DNA of 64,000 nucleotides. Origin: Certhia americana (lineage: Eukaryota > Chordata > Aves > Passeriformes > Certhiidae). The DNA is taken from positions 125,008,594-125,072,593 of the forward strand of contig CM031858.1 in NCBI GenBank assembly GCA_018697195.1, given 5' to 3'. Every line of letters begins with the position of its first letter. Positions within the stretch are counted from its first letter, which is position 1. The position numbers were made by a program, and so were the translations under genes. Below, piece after piece: positions 11,815 to 25,815 of the stretch. The notes below the pieces were generated by a model. The model was not told the origin of the DNA, searched no databases, and was given only the letters and a program-made list of their open reading frames with translations.

Positions 11815-14800
11815 CTAGGCAGAAGGAAAAAAAAAAAAAAAAATCACAAGTCCAAATTCAAAGACTACGAAAATATACATCACATTCTTTGGCTCATCAG
11901 ATTTAAAATCATATCCAGAGAAAAGCACTTTAAGAAAAGATTTTCTTACTATATTAAAAATACCTGAGAGTAACTAATGTAGTCTTTAAATTCCTTTTTA
12001 TTATTTTTGTCTGTAAACTATCTTTTGGCTTTTAAAGATGTGATAAAATTAGGCAGAGAATTAGGAAATTTTTATTCTCTCACCTGTGCCATGTAGCCAA
12101 TAACACAAAATTCATGGACCAAACCAGAATCAAAGGTTCATGTATGTAAAGTTAGGGTAGTTTATACTCATACAGCGACAGTATTTTCAGAGAGATTTCT
12201 GCAACTGCTTGGGCTTGATAAGTAGAAATTCATTGTTACTTAGGAATGGTACCGGTTTAATAGCTAAAGAAATAGCAACCAGGTCAGTGATGAGAGATTT
12301 ACCAGAAACAGAGAGAGGTAAAGAAGCTGCAAATTTTCCCTTGGCACCAGCCTTGGAACATGTACTTTTGTTTATGGGATAACAGAGAAGCCATATGGTA
12401 GCAATTTGTCCTGCAATGCCTACATAATAAAAATTACCAACTTTGGACTTTGCTTTTTCCCCACTGCTTACATGAAAAATTAACTAACTTGGTTTGTAAA
12501 TTGACTTAGCTAGAAGAAAGTACGTTCCATTCCCTGGACATTTATTTCAGATTTAAAGGGTCTTACATCATTAACTTTGTTGGGAACTAGCTCACTAGGG
12601 TATTTAAGACTGGTTTAAACCAAAATTAGAGCAATAAATAAATTAGGCTCTACAATACTAACCTGTAAGATTTGGAAATATAATTAACATCAAAGTAAGA
12701 AGAAACAGATATAAAATATACTATTTCTAAAGGAATATTCCATTTCTTCTACACATTAATCTTCAGAAGAGACTCAAGTTACTAAAGCAGCTTAAGAAAT
12801 CAGAGATACTGTCAGGCTATCTGCTTGTTCAGACCACAGAAGGATATATTGATTCAATTACTTTCTTTTGATGTAAATTCAAATTAAAATCAGCATAAGC
12901 ACATATTACAACTCAAGCTTTGTGCAAAAAGAATTTTTTCTTTTTAGTAATCATTAACCAGTTGTTTTGCTCATTCATACCTGTGTGTGTGTGTCCCACA
13001 TCCCCCCACTGTACTGGAATACTCAACTAAAAATAAAGCAGGGCATGCTCCTGGAGAACTGTTGCTTAGCTACATTCTCAATTATCACAATGCTGGCCTT
13101 ACCCATTCAGTGACAAGGTCAAAGCAATTGTTTCTTTACTTTAATGATGAAGTATCCTGTTTATAAAAACCTTATCTGCTTCCTACTTGGTAAAATATTG
13201 CACATTTCAGTCAATCATTGCTGGCAAGTCCCCCAGAGAGACACAGTGTGAGAACATAACTGGTAGAATTCATTTCTTCTGTTCAACAGAGAGGGTTTTT
13301 TTTTTCCCCCCCAAACCCCACCCCAAATGTCAACTACCTCACACTGACACACAGGCAACCAATTATACCAACATTTGTTATCTTTCTCTGCTGTGGCCAG
13401 ACAAATATGGCAGAAATGCAACAGCTGTACATTTATTCTTATTTTTCGCCCCCATCCAATAACAAGCACAAGTAAAGTGGCAATCTTTAATCAGCTTGTA
13501 CCTAGAGTCACGGCTGTGGGAAAGCTAAAGAAAAGAAGGATTTTCCCCATCACTCGTAAACACAAAAAATTTTTGGTTTTTCTTTGCCTTTGAGGGCAGG
13601 TGTTCAGCTGCCAAGACTGCAATTCTCCCTAGGCTAGTCCAGGCTGCTGAATATTTCATAGCCCCTGAGAAACGCAGCTGTAATCAACTCGCAAATAATG
13701 AAATGGGCAGCCATAGAGCAGAGGTAAAGTGCACCATTAGAAAGCATCAGTGCTTTGACTGCTGCTGCAGCCTTGCTGTACCAATTTATCAGGTTATTTG
13801 ATAAAATAATAACGCTATCAACTATGAAACAAAAATTAAGGTTATGCAAAAAAAACCCAAATAAACCCAACAAGTGTCTCAGGTGGCCAACATGAATAAC
13901 AAACAGGAAAAAGTCAGGAAGCGTGTGAAAGGAGTCACTTGCAAGTGACTGAAACTCCATTAGATGTATTAATCACATGCCGATTACATACAGCCATGTC
14001 TGGGTATTTATAGAAAAGTAAGTTTTCAGAAGTTACTTAATTCAGGAAAAGCTTCATAAATATTTAAATAAAACAAAGAAGATAATTTTGGAAGTAATAA
14101 ACATGTTCATCTTCACCATATCTTGCAGAATAACCCATCTGCTGTCTTGACTTCTTTGTGACAGTATCTTGAGGTTTGACATTCAGAATCTCAACAGTTT
14201 ACAGCATCCTACCTCTAGAGTTGGGTGCTGGTAAACACCAGAAGACAGCAAAAACCAGCAGTGATATTACTAAAGCAGCATTTCCTGAAGATATGACATG
14301 AGCTAAGATTAGGAAGTTCATTCTGAAGAAAAAAAGGATTGAGTAAGTAGTAGTGATACAGGTTATAACTGGGTGGGTATCAAGATGTGCCTATTAATTA
14401 TGCAGGAACTCTGCACAGAAAGGAGTTCTTCACCTTGTTTCAGAAAGCCAACCCAAAACCAGGTTGTTCCTGACCTGCCAGGGTTTCTGAGGAATAAAGC
14501 ACAGCCTGCTTGTACAAACATAAGTTACTGACACCAATGAGGCTACAGTACTTAACTGGGAAAAGGGCAAGTTCATACACAGTGATCCACAAGGATGGAC
14601 AGTGAGACAACCTGCCTGAGTATTTTCTATCAGGAAGATCTCTAAACATCTTTATGAATTTGGATGGAGGTGTGACAGACACAAACTGTCTACCCTGAGC
14701 TGCATTGATAAGCACGGATAGGTCAGGAAATGCATTTCTTGCATGTAGGAAAGGGCTCAAATGACCTCCTTCAGAGCAAAAGGAGTGGTGACTGAGGGAA

Positions 14801-14889
14801 GTAAGCTCTCAGGCATGGTTTTTGCTAACCTCATGGTCTGCCATGTATCATTAGCACAGGTGAATTCCACTGCCAGTGTCCAGACTCTA
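11815..14889. other. intron-like DNA, no gene recognised
   Basis: The plus strand starts with the A17 tract that forms the acceptor of the neighbouring exon. A short GT repeat lies at 12982-12994. The interval 13660-13990 has fewer simple repeats and several TAAT and ATTA cores, which could mark a conserved non-coding element; that is only an impression. No exon with compatible splice sites and an open frame was convincing. Confidence 0.4.
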
Positions 14890-15320
14890 AAATATTATAA
14901 TAGAACAGAATATTTCAATTGAAAGGACCTACAACGATCACCAAGTCCATCTGCCTGACCAGTTCAGGGCTGACTAAAAGTTAAGGGCATTGTCCAAGTG
15001 TCTCACAGACACTGACATGCCTGGGGCATCAACCATCTCTCTAGAAGCCTGTTCCAGTCTTTGACCACCTTCTGGGTAAAGAAATGCTTCCTACTGTCTA
15101 GTCTGATCCACCCTTGACACAGCTTTGAACCTTTCCCATGCATCCTATAACTGAATACCAGGCAGAAGAAATCACAACTCCTTTTCCACGTCCCCTGCAC
15201 AGGAAGTTGTAGGAAGCAGTGAAGTTGCCCTGCAGCCTCCTTTTCTCCCAAACTAGACAAACCCAAAGTCCTTGGCTGCTCCTTACTGGACATTCCTTCC
15301 AGCCATTTCACTAGCAAACA
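14890..15320 (-). mobile_element. CR1 LINE fragment with ORF2 end remnant
   Basis: The plus strand reads as a reverse-complemented CR1 of a different subfamily from the one at 2181. The tail TAATAGAACAGAATATTTCA is followed by GGACCTACAACGATCA, then the CTGCCTGACCAGTTCAGGGC block and further CR1 blocks in order. The minus strand translates in part as SRKHFFTQKVVKDWNRL, the carboxy-terminal signature of CR1 ORF2 (reverse-transcriptase polyprotein). The copy is 5'-truncated and its frame is broken, so it is not mobile by itself. Confidence 0.9.
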
Positions 15321-16817
15321 GCTAGTGACTCTGTGATATGCAACTGTGGGGAAAATCAGCTCAGAAACAAGCAGAGGCTGAAGAATAAAGAGAGTGCCTT
15401 GTATAAACTCCAGTCTTGCCTTCTGGAAATATGGCAAACTCCCAAAAGTGCCACGCAGCAGGTGGATGCTCCTCCTATGGACCAGAACATGCGCCAGTGC
15501 AGAAGAGGGCAGGCACTATCTTGCCCAGCCCACATTTTTCCAGGTACCACAGGACACCTTGCTGAACCACAACTCCCATTGCTGCACACTCCTTTCTCAT
15601 CCTCCTTCCAAGCAAGAGCTGGCACTCAGAGCTGCATCCCGAGAGACACACAGAAGTAACATGCCCAAGCTGTAGGCAATTCACAGAAAGCTGTCTGTGT
15701 CTCCTTTAGTTAACTGCTGATACCCACAAGAATATGCTGAACATTATTCCTAGAAGTTAAAGGAAGGTCTGGAAACAGGATTGTTGGTAGGTTCACACGC
15801 AACACAGCACATTGCAAAGAGAAGTCTTGACAGAAGTGTGAAGTTGCACAAACATCTGTGCAAGCAGAAATCTTAAGAGCAGTGAGAAATAGAAACTGCT
15901 ACATGGTTTGAGAAAGAATCTCTCCATGCAGGAAGTTTTCCATTTATGTCAGTATAATCATCTTTCACATGTTTCAAAAAGTAATTCATGGGAACTCAAA
16001 GAATCTAAGCAGATTGTGAAAGAAGTCAAATTGGAAAACACTCCCTCTTCCTTCAGTGCCTTTGTACTTGTTATGTTCTCTACAAGGGTATGCTGTATTT
16101 TCATTTCTTTCCTCACCAGCAACAGATACAGATTGTGGACACGTTTAATACTGCCAGAGAAAACATGGTGTACACATGTTCAGTGCAGCAGGGAGAAATG
16201 AGCTCTCTAATATCCCAAAAATGCATCACCTGTCACTCTGAAAGAAAGTGGTGTCTCTGGGTGATGCTGCACTAGAGTAATTCCCATGTTTGATAATTAA
16301 ATACTCCTCCTAATGTTATCTTCCATCTGCTGGAGATCTCACAGGCAGACCTTCCAGCCACATGGAACCCCCAAAAATTGTCTTCAGCTATCAGAAAGCT
16401 CAGAGATAACTAAGATGCCCTCATTCGTTCTCTTACACTCCCTCCTGCAAATACCCAAAGATAAATTACTCAGACAAACTCCAATTTGGACTTTAAATGT
16501 CACAGGCAAGTCTTATGTAGCTCATTTTTCCTTTCACTTTTTCCCTGGGATGAAAGAATTATTATTAACTCCCTGGGGATCATGTCTTCACTCTACTGTG
16601 AAAAAGTACATGATAGACAGAGACAGACCTTGAAAAATATAGGGCTGGTAGAGCTACTCTGCAAGTTTATCTATTAAAAATTCAAATATCTATTTCAACA
16701 GCTGTGTATTTTCTGTCATATCACTATTCCTCTTCCAGATACCAGCAACCCAGTCTACCCCTCCTATGAAATGGAAAGATTGTGGTGATACAGGCTGCTG
16801 TAATTTGTCAGGTGTCC

Positions 16818-16839
16818 TTTTTTTTTTTTTTTTTTTTTT
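16818..16839. repeat. T22 homopolymer
   Basis: An uninterrupted run of 22 T, followed by CTTTG. Read on the minus strand it is a poly(A) stretch, but no retrotransposon or processed-transcript body is recognisable beside it. Confidence 0.9.
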
Positions 16840-16890
16840 CTTTGATTTACATATCTAGAACTAGTCTTAGAGGAAGGATGATTAGGAGAT

Positions 16891-16905
16891 ACACACACAC
16901 ACACA
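16891..16905. repeat. AC dinucleotide microsatellite
   Basis: About seven AC units ending in AAAATA. It is short, as is usual for dinucleotide repeats in bird genomes. Confidence 0.85.
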
Positions 16906-19900
16906 AAATACTAGCATCCAGGGTGTCACAAACCATGCCCAAGTCCTAAGTGGGGCTCTCACTACTCAAACAACTCTTACAAAGCAGCAAGGCAGGCAGC
17001 AGTTCACTAGTTCACTGCTCATGTGCTGCCTTCCTCCTTGGGTGACTCACCCCACTGAGAGCCTTGTAAAATTTGCAGCATCTTATTAACTCTTTACAAG
17101 ACATATTTGCCAATATGTTGAGAAAAAGGACTTTGAAGACATTCAAACTCCAATTAGCATTTTGTAATGATAACTATAAGAGATGAGGCTAACAGTGGTG
17201 CTGCCTGTTACAGCTGTTGGCCACTTTCCCTTTTCCTAATAATTTTCAAATTTTTAAAAATGCAGCTTCCTGCTAAATGTAGTTTGGGGTCTCTCCCCTA
17301 AAACAATGCATATGATCCTGAAAATAAAGCCAAAGAAAAGCGCTTTTCACTGCACAAGTTAAAAGGCCTTTTTCTTTGAGAAGCTTTGATGAAAGGACTT
17401 CATAAGACCCAGGAAAAATCTTTAGGTCAGAGAGATGCTTTTTACCGCCTTCTGAAATAAGATAGATGCACTCCTATGAGAACAGGAACAAGAGTAAGGA
17501 AATTGGAGAAAAGCAAGGAAAAAGGGGAGAAACTGGGATTGAGAGGTGTGGGCAAGATGATGGATAAGAATAGGCAAGGAAGTTTGGCTGGGGAGTCCGG
17601 GAGAAAAGCAGGATAAAAGAGGGCAAGGAAGCAAGGAGAAAAAATGGTGAGAGACAGTCAATCTACGCAACATAAGAGGAGAAAAAAAAATAGGTGAAAA
17701 AGGAGAGTGAAATCAGGAGTTACTTGTATGAGAACAGGGTCAGCTGAGACCCATCCAAGATGCAGCTGGTACTAGAGGAGACTGGCACTGGCTGGGCAGA
17801 GACAGGACACAGAGCTAAGGAGGCAGCAGCACAGACCTGGAAGGCTGGATGGGAGACTGGCAACAACAGGGCATCAAGTGAATAACAGAAAGGAACGTAA
17901 GTCCTTTGGGACAAAAAGCAAAAATACACAACAGATTGTTAAGATAAGAAAGCAGCTGCAGGGAGAAATACACTTAAGAGAGCTGTAAGTGTGAGCAAAA
18001 CATGCAAGAATAAGGCTTAGAAGACAAGCAATGCAAAAGTAGAAAGGAAAAGGTTTAAGTCAAAAGCAGAAGGCAGAAGAGATCATCTTTTGGAAGAACT
18101 AGACACAAGAGTCTGTATCATGAAAGCATATTCCTCTCCAGAGCCAGACCCATGACTGAGTGAAGCTATGCAGTAACACATACACTTTAGGGACAACTAG
18201 CCTACAACATAATTTTTGCTTTACCTAGTTTGTCATCTCTGCTGGCACCAATAGCACAAAGCAGTAGAGCAATAAAATGAACAGACATTGCAGGACAGTA
18301 CTTTCAAAATGTGAAATGGTAACACTGTATCCCTGTTAAGGATGTTACACCCGTCTATATGAGCCATGGATTTTGTTCAAAGTGACTTCTTTAAATATGC
18401 CAACAGCTCAAGGGTCTGCCATAGGACCATGGCTGTCCTTGAAAAACCAGACTGGGCTGCCCTGTGATCTCTCATACCCAGTGCCAGCAGGAGGCTGTGA
18501 GGAGCCAGCTACAGCTCAGAAGGGCACTGACACCACCCATCCTTGAAGTGCTTCCAGCACAGCTAGTGCTTTTCAAGTACCACCACAGGGTTGGAAAAAA
18601 AATGACTCTTAGCTTCTGCTAGACAAGACAGGGACACAGCTGGCAGGCTGTATGAGATGGGTGGTCAGATCTTTGTAGTGCTTGTGATGGAAGGAGAAAA
18701 AACACCCACCTAAGTAAACAAATGCCCCAAACTTCCTGTAGAGACAAGAGCACCTCAGTATTTCTGGCTCTTCCCAGATATCCAGAAGCTGGCAAGCAAA
18801 GCAGGGGTGCAGGGGTCTCCTTTGGAACCCCACATCCAGGCACTATTCCTGCAGAAACCATGATCCAATGGATGGAGAGACAAGAAGTGCTGTAATTTAT
18901 GGGGGACACCTGCCTCAGTTTCACTCTGATGGGTCATAGTATCCCAGTATACCATATACCAGTAACTGGTAGGCACACAACGACCCCCTTATGCTGTAGT
19001 CTCTGTCCATTTTAATACATAGAATTGATGTGTAGAGCCCTGGAAAAAAATGATAGTGACATTTACTACTTTATTGAAAGAGCCTTGCTTCTTAGTATTA
19101 CACACCATTAGCAGCAGTATCTAACTGATGTGTTTTCAGAATAAATCAGAACAAGTTTACAAAAGCTTTCTCCCAGAATTTCCCCCATTTCCCATGGAGT
19201 ACACACCAGCTCCCCACACCATCATGTGATATGGTTCATAGATCCTGAGCCAAACAGGCAAGGTTGTCTTTTATCTCCAGAAACCTTTCTGTTGCAACAG
19301 CCCAATAAATTCACACCACTTGGGGCTGCATGGCTTACTTCTGAAACAAAGACACCAAAAAGATCCAGTAATTTTCGGCATGTTCTATATTAACTGGGGA
19401 TTAGATGATTTCCTGCAGAGTTGGAAATACTGTTGCTGCAGCTTATACCACTTTTTGTTATTTTTTCCTTTGCCCAAAGGTTATCTGCTACCTCAGACTG
19501 CTCCTTTGCTTACACACTCCCAATGCAATGATAATAAATATGAAAGACTAAAGGTCTTCATGTTCTTCTGTAGTAATCCACCATACTGACTGAATTTTAT
19601 AAGAAAATACTGGACAGAACGCTCTTCATCCCATAGGGATTTGTGTGCTGCAAAATTTATTCCTTTAAAAGTGTGATACAGCAAGAGGCAACTAATAGAG
19701 CAGCTGGTGGCACAACACCCGAAGTGCTCTCTTCACCGTTAGTCTTAGACCCAACTGCAGGGCATCAAGGGTATGTGATATATTTAAGAATAGTGCCAAG
19801 GCACAGTTTTCCTTACTGTCCCCCTAAAGGCCCAGCCCAGAGCAGTGCTAAGCTGCCTGTGGAACAGACAGCACAGCAGATCATTGTCACATGCTGGGAT

Positions 19901-22900
19901 CTTAGGAGACTTGCCTTTAATCAGGCAGCACAGTCCAGAGCCAGCTCAAAAAAGACACCACTAAGAAAAATACCCTGCATCTCAGGCACAGAGAGCTTGC
20001 TTCAGGAAATGTGTGGACAAGGCTGAAAAGGTAGCAATTTAAAACAGCAAAATGGGACAGTAAGAGCATTTACCTTTTATCTTAACATGATGCATGAGGC
20101 AGCCCTGCAAAGTGACAGACAACAACAAAGCAGTCCATCTACTATTGATAACCCAGCATTCCTAAGCCATCAATAGCCATTTGAGTACTCCCAAAGTAAA
20201 TTTAGCTTCATCTTCATTATTTTCTGTATTGAAAGACCGAGGACACATTCATGGGTGTTTATGCAATGGCAAGAGAGCACAGTATTGTATGTTTTATTAC
20301 ACTACCAAAGCAGAATCTCGTTCAGACACTGCTAGCATATAATTTCTGTCTCTCTCAAAGCTGGAAGGCAATTATTAGCATGTTGAATCTGGCAAGTTCC
20401 TTTTATCTACCTGGTAATTATAGAAAGATGGAGAAGCCTTCAAAAAATACCCTCCAACTTCTGCATTTACTACACACCTGATCAAAATACTATCCCCATT
20501 ACCTAAATTAACAGATACTTCCCATAAAGCATTATTCAGAACACATTAACATTAGTATAAAAAACGTGAAATAATTATTTGAGGCCATACAGACTATTAA
20601 TTTATCTTCCCTTCCAACTTCAAAAATATAAAACTATGCAATGACAACCTGAATGCAGGAAAACATCTTACTGAAGGTGATGACAAGCTAGGCTACCTGG
20701 TCATTTGTCAGTCATTACTAGCCCAAATGAACACTACAACACAGCTCTGGGTTTTCAAAATATGTATACCATTACTCAATGCTATTCACACTCTGGCAGT
20801 GAAAATATGCTAAATACACACTCAAAGATAATCCCATCCTCCAGAGACAGCTGTAGAAAAGGACAGAAGGATGAGAGACAAGGCAGTGAGTGAGGCCATC
20901 CATATGCATACGTATACAAAGTAATTGGGGAAATTGGCCTGTGTCTCATTTTCTCAGTTATTCATGCTTCAGGTAGAGGGGAAAGAGGAAGTGCCAGGGA
21001 GAGTACAGAAGCTGGGACAAGACTGGTACAAAAGGAGCTGGAGAACAGAAAGAAATGAGAGCAAGGAAAGTGAGGCAAGGGAAACAAGACCATGAGACCA
21101 TGAATTAAGAGAATCAGCAAAAAACCAGTCATTAGGGGTAAAAAAAACCAAACAAACAAACAAAGGGGGACATTCTGCACAGGGAGCAGAGGAGTGAAGG
21201 AAAAAATCTGTGAGATGCTTTGGTTGTTTTATTCTCAGGCAGAGAGCCTGGCACCTCAGAGGCCACATCTAGCCCCTTGTCAGAGCCTGAGTGACACCAA
21301 ACAAAGCAGCAGAGCTCCTTATCTCTCTGACTTATGCACCATTCCAATTACCCTGCTTGTCCAGGCCCTGGGCAGGCTGTCCCCATGGGGGATGGGGGGG
21401 CAGCTTCCTGGCTCAGGACCAGGACAGATAACCAGGGTATCCCCAGGGAGCCCTCCAGCCTCTGCCTGAGCTGCAGCATGGCCAACCACATCCCAATGCT
21501 TGCCTCTTGTTTTTTGCAAAGAAGCCTCATGACCAGGTAAGGCTACAAAGGCTGCAGCAAAAGCGTGTCAGTACACGCACCTCACTCCCTGCTAATTCCC
21601 AAAACTACAGCAACAGATTCAATTACCAGCATAGTCACTAGCCCAATTCAAGGGGATTGTTACATCCATTACAAGAAGGTGCTGGAGCTGCAGCCTGATC
21701 ACATTTCCATGAAGAAACTTTATGCAAATCTCTCATCCACGGGTGAAAGCTGTACAGGAGAGGAGAAACAACACTGTAGGGAGATTCATGATGCATAGCA
21801 GATAGGCAATTTAAGATAAATCATGTAGTTCGGTTATACAAGACACATAACCTGGGGAGAAAGTGTGTGGCTTCAAAGTCATAAATTATTTACAAATAAT
21901 ACAGCCTTCTCATGAAATATCCAGAAGGCCAAGCACCTATTTTTCATTGTTTTCTCCACTTCCACAAATCACAGTGAAACTGAAGATGAGTATCTTATCA
22001 AGAATGAGCTAGGTTTGGGGGAGGATGGACTTAGAGTGTGGAATTAGGGGCTTGCAGGCAGGACAACAAGAACAGAAGGCAGCAGGGCTGCTGTGCTCAC
22101 CCACCTGGAAGGGAAGTATCAGAAGTCAAAAGGAGGGAGCTGGAGTGGGCTGAGGAAAGGATGGTTAGTCATAGCCTCCCAGGACTGTCCCTGCCAGCCT
22201 GTTCAAAATCACCACCTAACTTCCATCAAATATTTCAGGGTTTTTAAAATTAAATCCTTTCCTCATATTCACAAATCACAGCTGCAGCATCCACATGTGT
22301 GGTGTGTTTTCTGTCAGCAGTGATGCCTCTTCAGAGCATTGGCCTTGCTCTGTACAACACATGGCCACACCTCTGTATCCAATTTTCAATCCCCCAGCTT
22401 TCTTCAGCATGTCTTTTCTGACACATCAGAAGTTCTGACACCTTGTCATCCTTGTTACGCAACACAACACCTTCCCAAATTCTCCTGCAATGACCAATTC
22501 AACCGAGTTATTTTTTCTGATGTCCTGCCTGGTGACCTGGCATGCCTTCCAGTGCTCTTACAGGTATCAGCCTTTTCATAGATATATACACAGTTCGTAA
22601 TTTTTATTTATGTTGCAGACTCTTTACTCTTCAAAGTTTTTTTCAGATCTTCATGCTCAGCTTGTATTCAATTCAACACAGTCTGGCTGGGGTTTTTATT
22701 GTTGGAATCATTGGGGCAGATACCCATCTGCTCGAGGATATTTCTGTAGTCTGAACAACTCCTAACATTTGTGCTTTCAGCAGACCACTGTTTCTGCTTG
22801 CTTATATACATATGCCTTAAGTGACTTTTACAATGTGTTTAAGCAGCTTCCCATGCTGAGCCTGAGGATATTAATTTTCTCTCTTCTGACTTCCTCCTGC

Positions 22901-25050
22901 TTTCAGCTGATCTGCTGTTATTTGTGTGTGGGACAAGTACTTACTTTAGTGTATAAAAAACCCTTGAGGTTAAAAGATACATTTTTACACACTAATTCAG
23001 ATTTTTTCTGAAACTTCAAAGTCTTGAAGCGCATTTTCTTTGTATTACAGGTTTGCCTAAATACAACAGCAGTGTTATTCTTGAGTTCACTGCTTGTGTC
23101 ACATGTGCAGCCACATAAGGCAAATAAAATATATAACAGATAAAAACCCCATTTATTTTCTTACTAGCTACAGATGTCTTACTAGCATGTCTTACTTGTA
23201 TCAATTGGTTGCAATAAAAAGACAGAAATACCAAAATATTTCTTCTCAGCTTTAGGACTGCAGCATTTTTACATGACCAAAACAAAAATAAATGTGCCTC
23301 TTGTATAATAAAGAAAAAATGTAGCACCAAGTGACACTTTATCCATGCAGTTACCGCTCTGCACCAGGGGTTCATATGTATAATCCCTCCAAAGCCATCA
23401 CAGGGCATAAAATGCAAATTTAAAAGTGACATGAAATCTACATTTTCAGTTATCATGGAAATCTCAGTAGCTACTGCTCATGTACACCTATGCCTGTTAA
23501 CATTTGCAACCTTGTGGTCAACAAAAAAGTCTGTTTAACATTCCTAAATATTTTTAAATCAACTAAAATACGCTATAAACACCAATCCTCCCAAGCATTT
23601 TTCTTTCTATATGACGCACTTTAGGTACTAAAGCCAAAGAACAAAATCTGTTTTCTGGAGGAATGATTATTTCTCTTGCCTAAACTTCTTCCTGCTTAAG
23701 TCTACATCCATTTCCCAGGTCAGATGTAAAAAGAAGAAGTTGTCACCCATTTTTGCAGCTCACTGAGGTCTCCTCAGCCACTCCTTTCACATATGCAGCT
23801 GTTTCTCTTTTGAAGTGTTTGCTATTGCAAGTATATTCAAACCTTAAATGATACATAAGCTCTTGTGAATGCCTTTATAATTGAGAAAGACCTATGTAAA
23901 GGCTCGGATTTCATACTACCCTAAAAATAGTAAAACTCCTTCTCCTTTGGGAGAACCACACAGCTTATCGTAAGACTGCTCCTCTTTTGCCTCAAAAAAC
24001 TGTCCCTGACCTGGAAAACCCACCACGGTCTCCAAGGATTGCATTAGAGCAAAAATATTTACACTGAGAAGGCAGCACCCGTATGCCCAAGATCAGGCTC
24101 AGGCTCTCATTGAATTTTAAAAACCATGAATACAAAATACATTTATATGCAAAATACTTCAGTCCTAATTTTTCAAACAGAGAGTCAGGAGATAAAGACA
24201 AATTGAACATCAGCAGTCAAAGGGTAACACTACTGTTGCTATCCTGTTGACATAGATTAAAGCTATGCCTGTAATTAATACAAAATCAGCTTGCAAGGCA
24301 AGGAGAGGAGGCTGAGGTCACTGATAACAGCTCCACTCCTCCCACATGCATCAAAAGCAGCACATTTGGTGGGGTTTGTTTCCAGGGGTGTTAGCTCTCC
24401 AGGAAGAGGGTACACCTAACCATTGTGGTTTACAAAAGCCCTGCCTTTAGGCTTGTGTTGATAAAAGTCTCCTGCCTTGAGTCTTGGGTACGATACTGCT
24501 TAAGGCCTATGCAGGTGCTGCTAAGCTCAGCACCTCATCTGCTGATGCCAGCTACAAATCACTTGAAAACAGAGTTAGTAAGCAACAGGCTTTAAATGAA
24601 AGGATATACTTCAAAAAAGCAAGACAAGGGGTCTGCAAAATAAGCATTATTTGTCCAACATTTACAGGCCCAAGTCTCTGCAAAGAATGAGATTTTCCCT
24701 TATTTTTTCATCTGCATATTCGAAACGGTGATGGAGTAACTGCTCTTTTGCACACATTCTGCAGGAACAGGAGATAGCAGATACTGCCCCCCTGCTTCAT
24801 AATCCAGGGAACATGTAAAAGATTTTATATTTTAAAAACAAAAGGTGAAGAAGTGGGAGCAAACTGAGGAGTGTATTGCTAGTCTTTTTTAAGTGAGAAC
24901 GGAGAACCTTCTTCAAATTTTTAAAAAACAAACTAGAAAACTGTTATTTTAGAACAGGCTCTCTTAAAAAACTTGTGTCTGCAAAGGAGGTATAGAGGCA
25001 GTCCCTACCACCCATCCAGCACAGCTGCTGAAGATGCAGGTGGTGCTGTA

Positions 25051-25815
25051 ACAGAATCAGAGTGAGGTGGGAAGGGATCTTTGGAGGTCACTTGATCCAA
25101 CAGCCCTGCCCAACTAGGGCAGGCATGGTCCCAGAGCCGGCTGCCCAGGACCATGTCCAGGTGGGTTTTGAATACCTTCAAGGATGAAGACTCCTCAGCC
25201 TCCCAGGAAAACATGTGCCAGTATCCATCCACTCCCATAAACTGAAAAAAAGTGTTTCTGGGTGTTCAGAAGGAACCTCCTGTATTTCTGGTTTTGCCCA
25301 CTGCCCCTGTCTTGTCACTGGGGACCACTGAGATCAGCCTGTCTCTGTCCTGTTAGTGCCAACCCTTCAGATATTTCTACAAATTAACAATGTTCATGTC
25401 TGAGCCTTCTCTTTTCCAGGCTGAACAGTCCCAGCTCTCTCAGCCTCTCCTCATATGACAGATTATCTAGTCCCTGCAGCATCTTCATGGCATTTGTGGG
25501 ACTCCCTCCAATATGTGCATTTCTCTCCAGTACTGAGGATCTCAGAACTGGTGTGGCCTCATGAGTGCTTAGAAGAGGGGCAGGATCCCCTCTCTCCACT
25601 TGCTGTCACTATGTTGTCCAAAGCAGCCCAGGACACAGTTTATCTTCCTTGCCACAAGGACTCATTTGCCAGCTCATGCTCAACTTGATGTCCACCAGAA
25701 CCCCTGCACCTCTTCTGCCTTCCAAATTGTCATCCCCCTGCTCATATTGGTGCCTGGTGTTTTTCCTCCTTGTGGGAAGGACTTGGCACTTCCCCTTGCT
25801 CCCAGTGACTACCAC
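25051..25815 (-). mobile_element. CR1 LINE fragment with ORF2 carboxy-terminal region
   Basis: This is the longest CR1 copy in the window. On the minus strand, one frame translates as LSYEERLRELGLFSLEKRRL, a hallmark near the end of CR1 ORF2. Another frame gives SLKVFKTHLDMVLGSRLW, close to the usual ORF2 terminus. On the plus strand the element opens with AACAGAATCAGAGTGAGGT and proceeds through the CCAGGTGGGTTTTGAATA block in the family order. Frame changes between the fragments show it is decayed. The 5' limit near 25815 is where my memory of the consensus stops fitting. Sequence from there to about 25990 may belong to it or not. Confidence 0.93.

Larger units (their letters stand above)
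15321..25050. other. intron-like DNA, no gene recognised
   Basis: The interval holds a T22 run (16818-16839), an AC repeat (16891-16905), purine-rich plus-strand tracts (about 17450-18110 and 20960-21090) and a CAAA patch near 21142-21164. Isolated splice look-alikes occur on the plus strand, for example a pyrimidine tract ending in AG near 16120 and a GTAAGG near 21537. None pairs into a credible exon. Many open frames of 60-130 codons overlap each other and look like chance. Confidence 0.4.

Noticed and set aside
21522..21536. 15-base plus-strand micro-exon candidate before GTAAGG
   Set aside because: The acceptor and donor look good, but 15 bases cannot be tested for coding potential and no neighbouring exon fits.
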